Source: Cranoglanis bouderius (lineage: Eukaryota; Chordata; Actinopteri; Siluriformes; Cranoglanididae). From it: a stretch of 64,000 nt of DNA. The DNA lies in assembly GCA_023630585.1 (NCBI GenBank), contig CM042565.1, positions 7,603,013 to 7,667,012 of the forward strand, written 5' to 3'. How positions within the stretch are numbered: the first letter of the stretch is position 1; each line of letters starts with the position of its first letter. The notes below the pieces were generated by a model. The model saw nothing but the letters and a program-made list of their open reading frames with translations. It was not told where the DNA came from and did not search any database. Shown in pieces: positions 62,706 to 64,000 of the stretch. The translations under genes were made by a program, and so were the position numbers.

Positions 62706-63073
62706 CTACAGGGGGGAAAGGGGGTAGAGTAGATGGTGGTGGACAAAAAGAGGAGAAATATTCAAATGGGGGACTTGGGACAAGAAGTTAAGAAGGTAAG
62801 AAAAGGGGGAAATCTGTGCACATTTACAATAGTTATCACAGAACATAACACCATATGTGCATTTTCACACTAGGATTGATTTTGGTCTCATAGATTACAG
62901 ACAAACGGTATTGTGTGTTCATGAATATAGTTTTTGAAAAATAAGAGAAAATAACTACAGCCCTTTATTATTCTTATTTATGTTCATTAAATAGACTGTA
63001 TATATTGTTTATTTAATTTAGTACACTGGTGTACTGGTTTGACACACACACAAATATTATATATACACAGTTA
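62706..63073. other. intron of the TLC-domain gene
   Basis: GA-rich then AT-rich DNA between the exon and the Tc1; nothing recognised. Confidence 0.45.
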
Positions 63074-64000
63074 CAATCAAAATTATTCAACCCCCTTTGC
63101 AAATCAGGTTTATTGTTGAAACTTACAGATTTTCAGCTGTTTGCAATGAACAAATCAAACAAAAGCAATTGAAATAGTTCAACACAACGAATGCTTCAAG
63201 TGGTTTCCGCAAATTCAACAGCTTATAATGATTTCTCCAGGTTCAAAATTATTCAACCCCTTCATGGCAAGCATCTTTAGTAGTTAGTAGAGCACCCTTT
63301 TGCTGTTATGACCTGCTGCAACGAGATGCAGAGCCAGACACCAGTTTCTGGCAGCATTCCTCAGGAATCTTAGCCCATTCCTCATGAGCAATGGCCTCCA
63401 GTTCAGTAATATTCTTGGGTTTGCGTGCTGCAACCGCCTTCTTCAAATCCCACCAGAGATTTTCTATGGGGTTCAAGGTGACCGTGATGGCCTTGGTGAT
63501 CTGCAGCCAAGCCTTGGGGGAATTTGAGGTATGCTTGGGATCACTGTCCTGTTGGAAGGTCCAATAACGCCCAAGCTTCAGCTTCCTCACAGGCAGCATG
63601 ACGTTTTCACCTAGGATTTCCTGATACTTCAATGAATCCATCTTGCCTTCCACACGCTGCAGGTTTCCAGTGCCAGAGGATGCAAAGCAGCCCCAGAGCA
63701 TCACCGAACCACCACCATGCTTGACTGTGGACAGAGTGTTCTGTCTTCATTCTTCTTTCTCCAGACATACCGCTGAACCATCGTGCCGAAAAGTTCCAGT
63801 TTTGTTTCATCGCTCCAGAGAACAGAATCCCAAAACTTCTGCGGCTTATTTATATGATTTTGAGCTGACTTTTCTTGTGCTTTTGGGTCAGTAGTGGTGT
63901 ACATCTTTGGAATTCTGGCATGGAAACCTTCTGCGTTTAGTACATGCCTCATTGTGCTCACTGAAACCTCGGTGCCTGTTGTCTTGCTGCAGGTCTTTTG
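63074..64000 (-). mobile_element. Tc1-like element, cut by the window edge
   Basis: After TA 63072-63073 the end 'caatcaaaattattcaaccc' begins; the other end lies outside. The minus strand has transposase in two frames. Complement 63701-63961 has the first Asp (LWSDETKLELFG). Complement 63306-63704 has MMLWGCFASSGTGNLQRVEG, the second Asp in FQQDSDPKHTS and the Glu in NPIENLW. Only 27 residues separate these two instead of 34, because the usual 'WPSQSPD' stretch is missing. The frames are shifted against each other near 63700. It sits in an intron of the TLC-domain gene. Confidence 0.88.

Overview
The window is nuclear DNA of a ray-finned (teleost) fish. Three things show this: short vertebrate exons with GT/AG introns, very many Tc1-like DNA transposons together with L2 LINEs, Ty3/Gypsy and tRNA-SINE relicts, and long (TG)n(TA)n microsatellites. 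A catfish-like or related genome would fit the Tc1 load, but the species cannot be fixed from the sequence.

Four host genes can be read at exon level. The last four coding exons of usp20 lie on + at 1001-7827; the rest of the gene is upstream of the window. ptges, the membrane-bound prostaglandin E synthase, is complete with three exons on + at 28119-36111. timm22, the inner-membrane carrier translocase, is complete with four exons on + at 52524-55377. The last coding exon of a TLC-domain gene, closest to tlcd3b, lies on - at 62403-62705, with the rest of that gene beyond the right edge. usp20 and ptges are neighbours on human 9q34, while timm22 belongs to another human region (17p13), so a synteny junction lies between 36 and 52 kb. 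A TATA-type promoter with an exon-like 5' segment (14.9-15.2 kb) and a 74-codon acidic, Ser-rich frame (19.5-19.7 kb) may mark a fifth, unrecognised gene.

Most of the remaining DNA is mobile. From left to right: a Tc1 end (1-636); in the big usp20 intron, a Tc1 relict followed by a Sleeping Beauty-like relict carrying two further Tc1 insertions (1.9-6.9 kb); a Tc1 with another Tc1 inside it (10.3-13.5 kb); a Tc1 sitting in the centre of an AT-rich palindrome (16.6-18.2 kb); a Tc1 relict holding a deletion derivative of another Tc1 (22.7-24.1 kb); an L2 LINE split by a second L2 in the opposite direction (25.1-27.6 kb); two further Tc1 copies in ptges intron 2 (32.2-34.9 kb); a Tc1 with an apparently intact 321-codon transposase and about 200-bp inverted ends (39.9-41.4 kb); a gutted chromodomain Gypsy element (41.5-44.6 kb); a solo LTR inside a Tc1 relict (44.6-45.7 kb); an LTR element whose internal part is a composite tandem-repeat frame (46.6-49.7 kb); Tc1, L2 and SINE relicts around timm22; and a Tc1 running off the right end.

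The most unusual structures are the LTR element built around coding-period tandem repeats (46.6-49.7 kb), the intact Tc1 with its internally deleted relative 17 kb away, and the insertions whose removal at TA or at a short target duplication restores the interrupted older reading frame.
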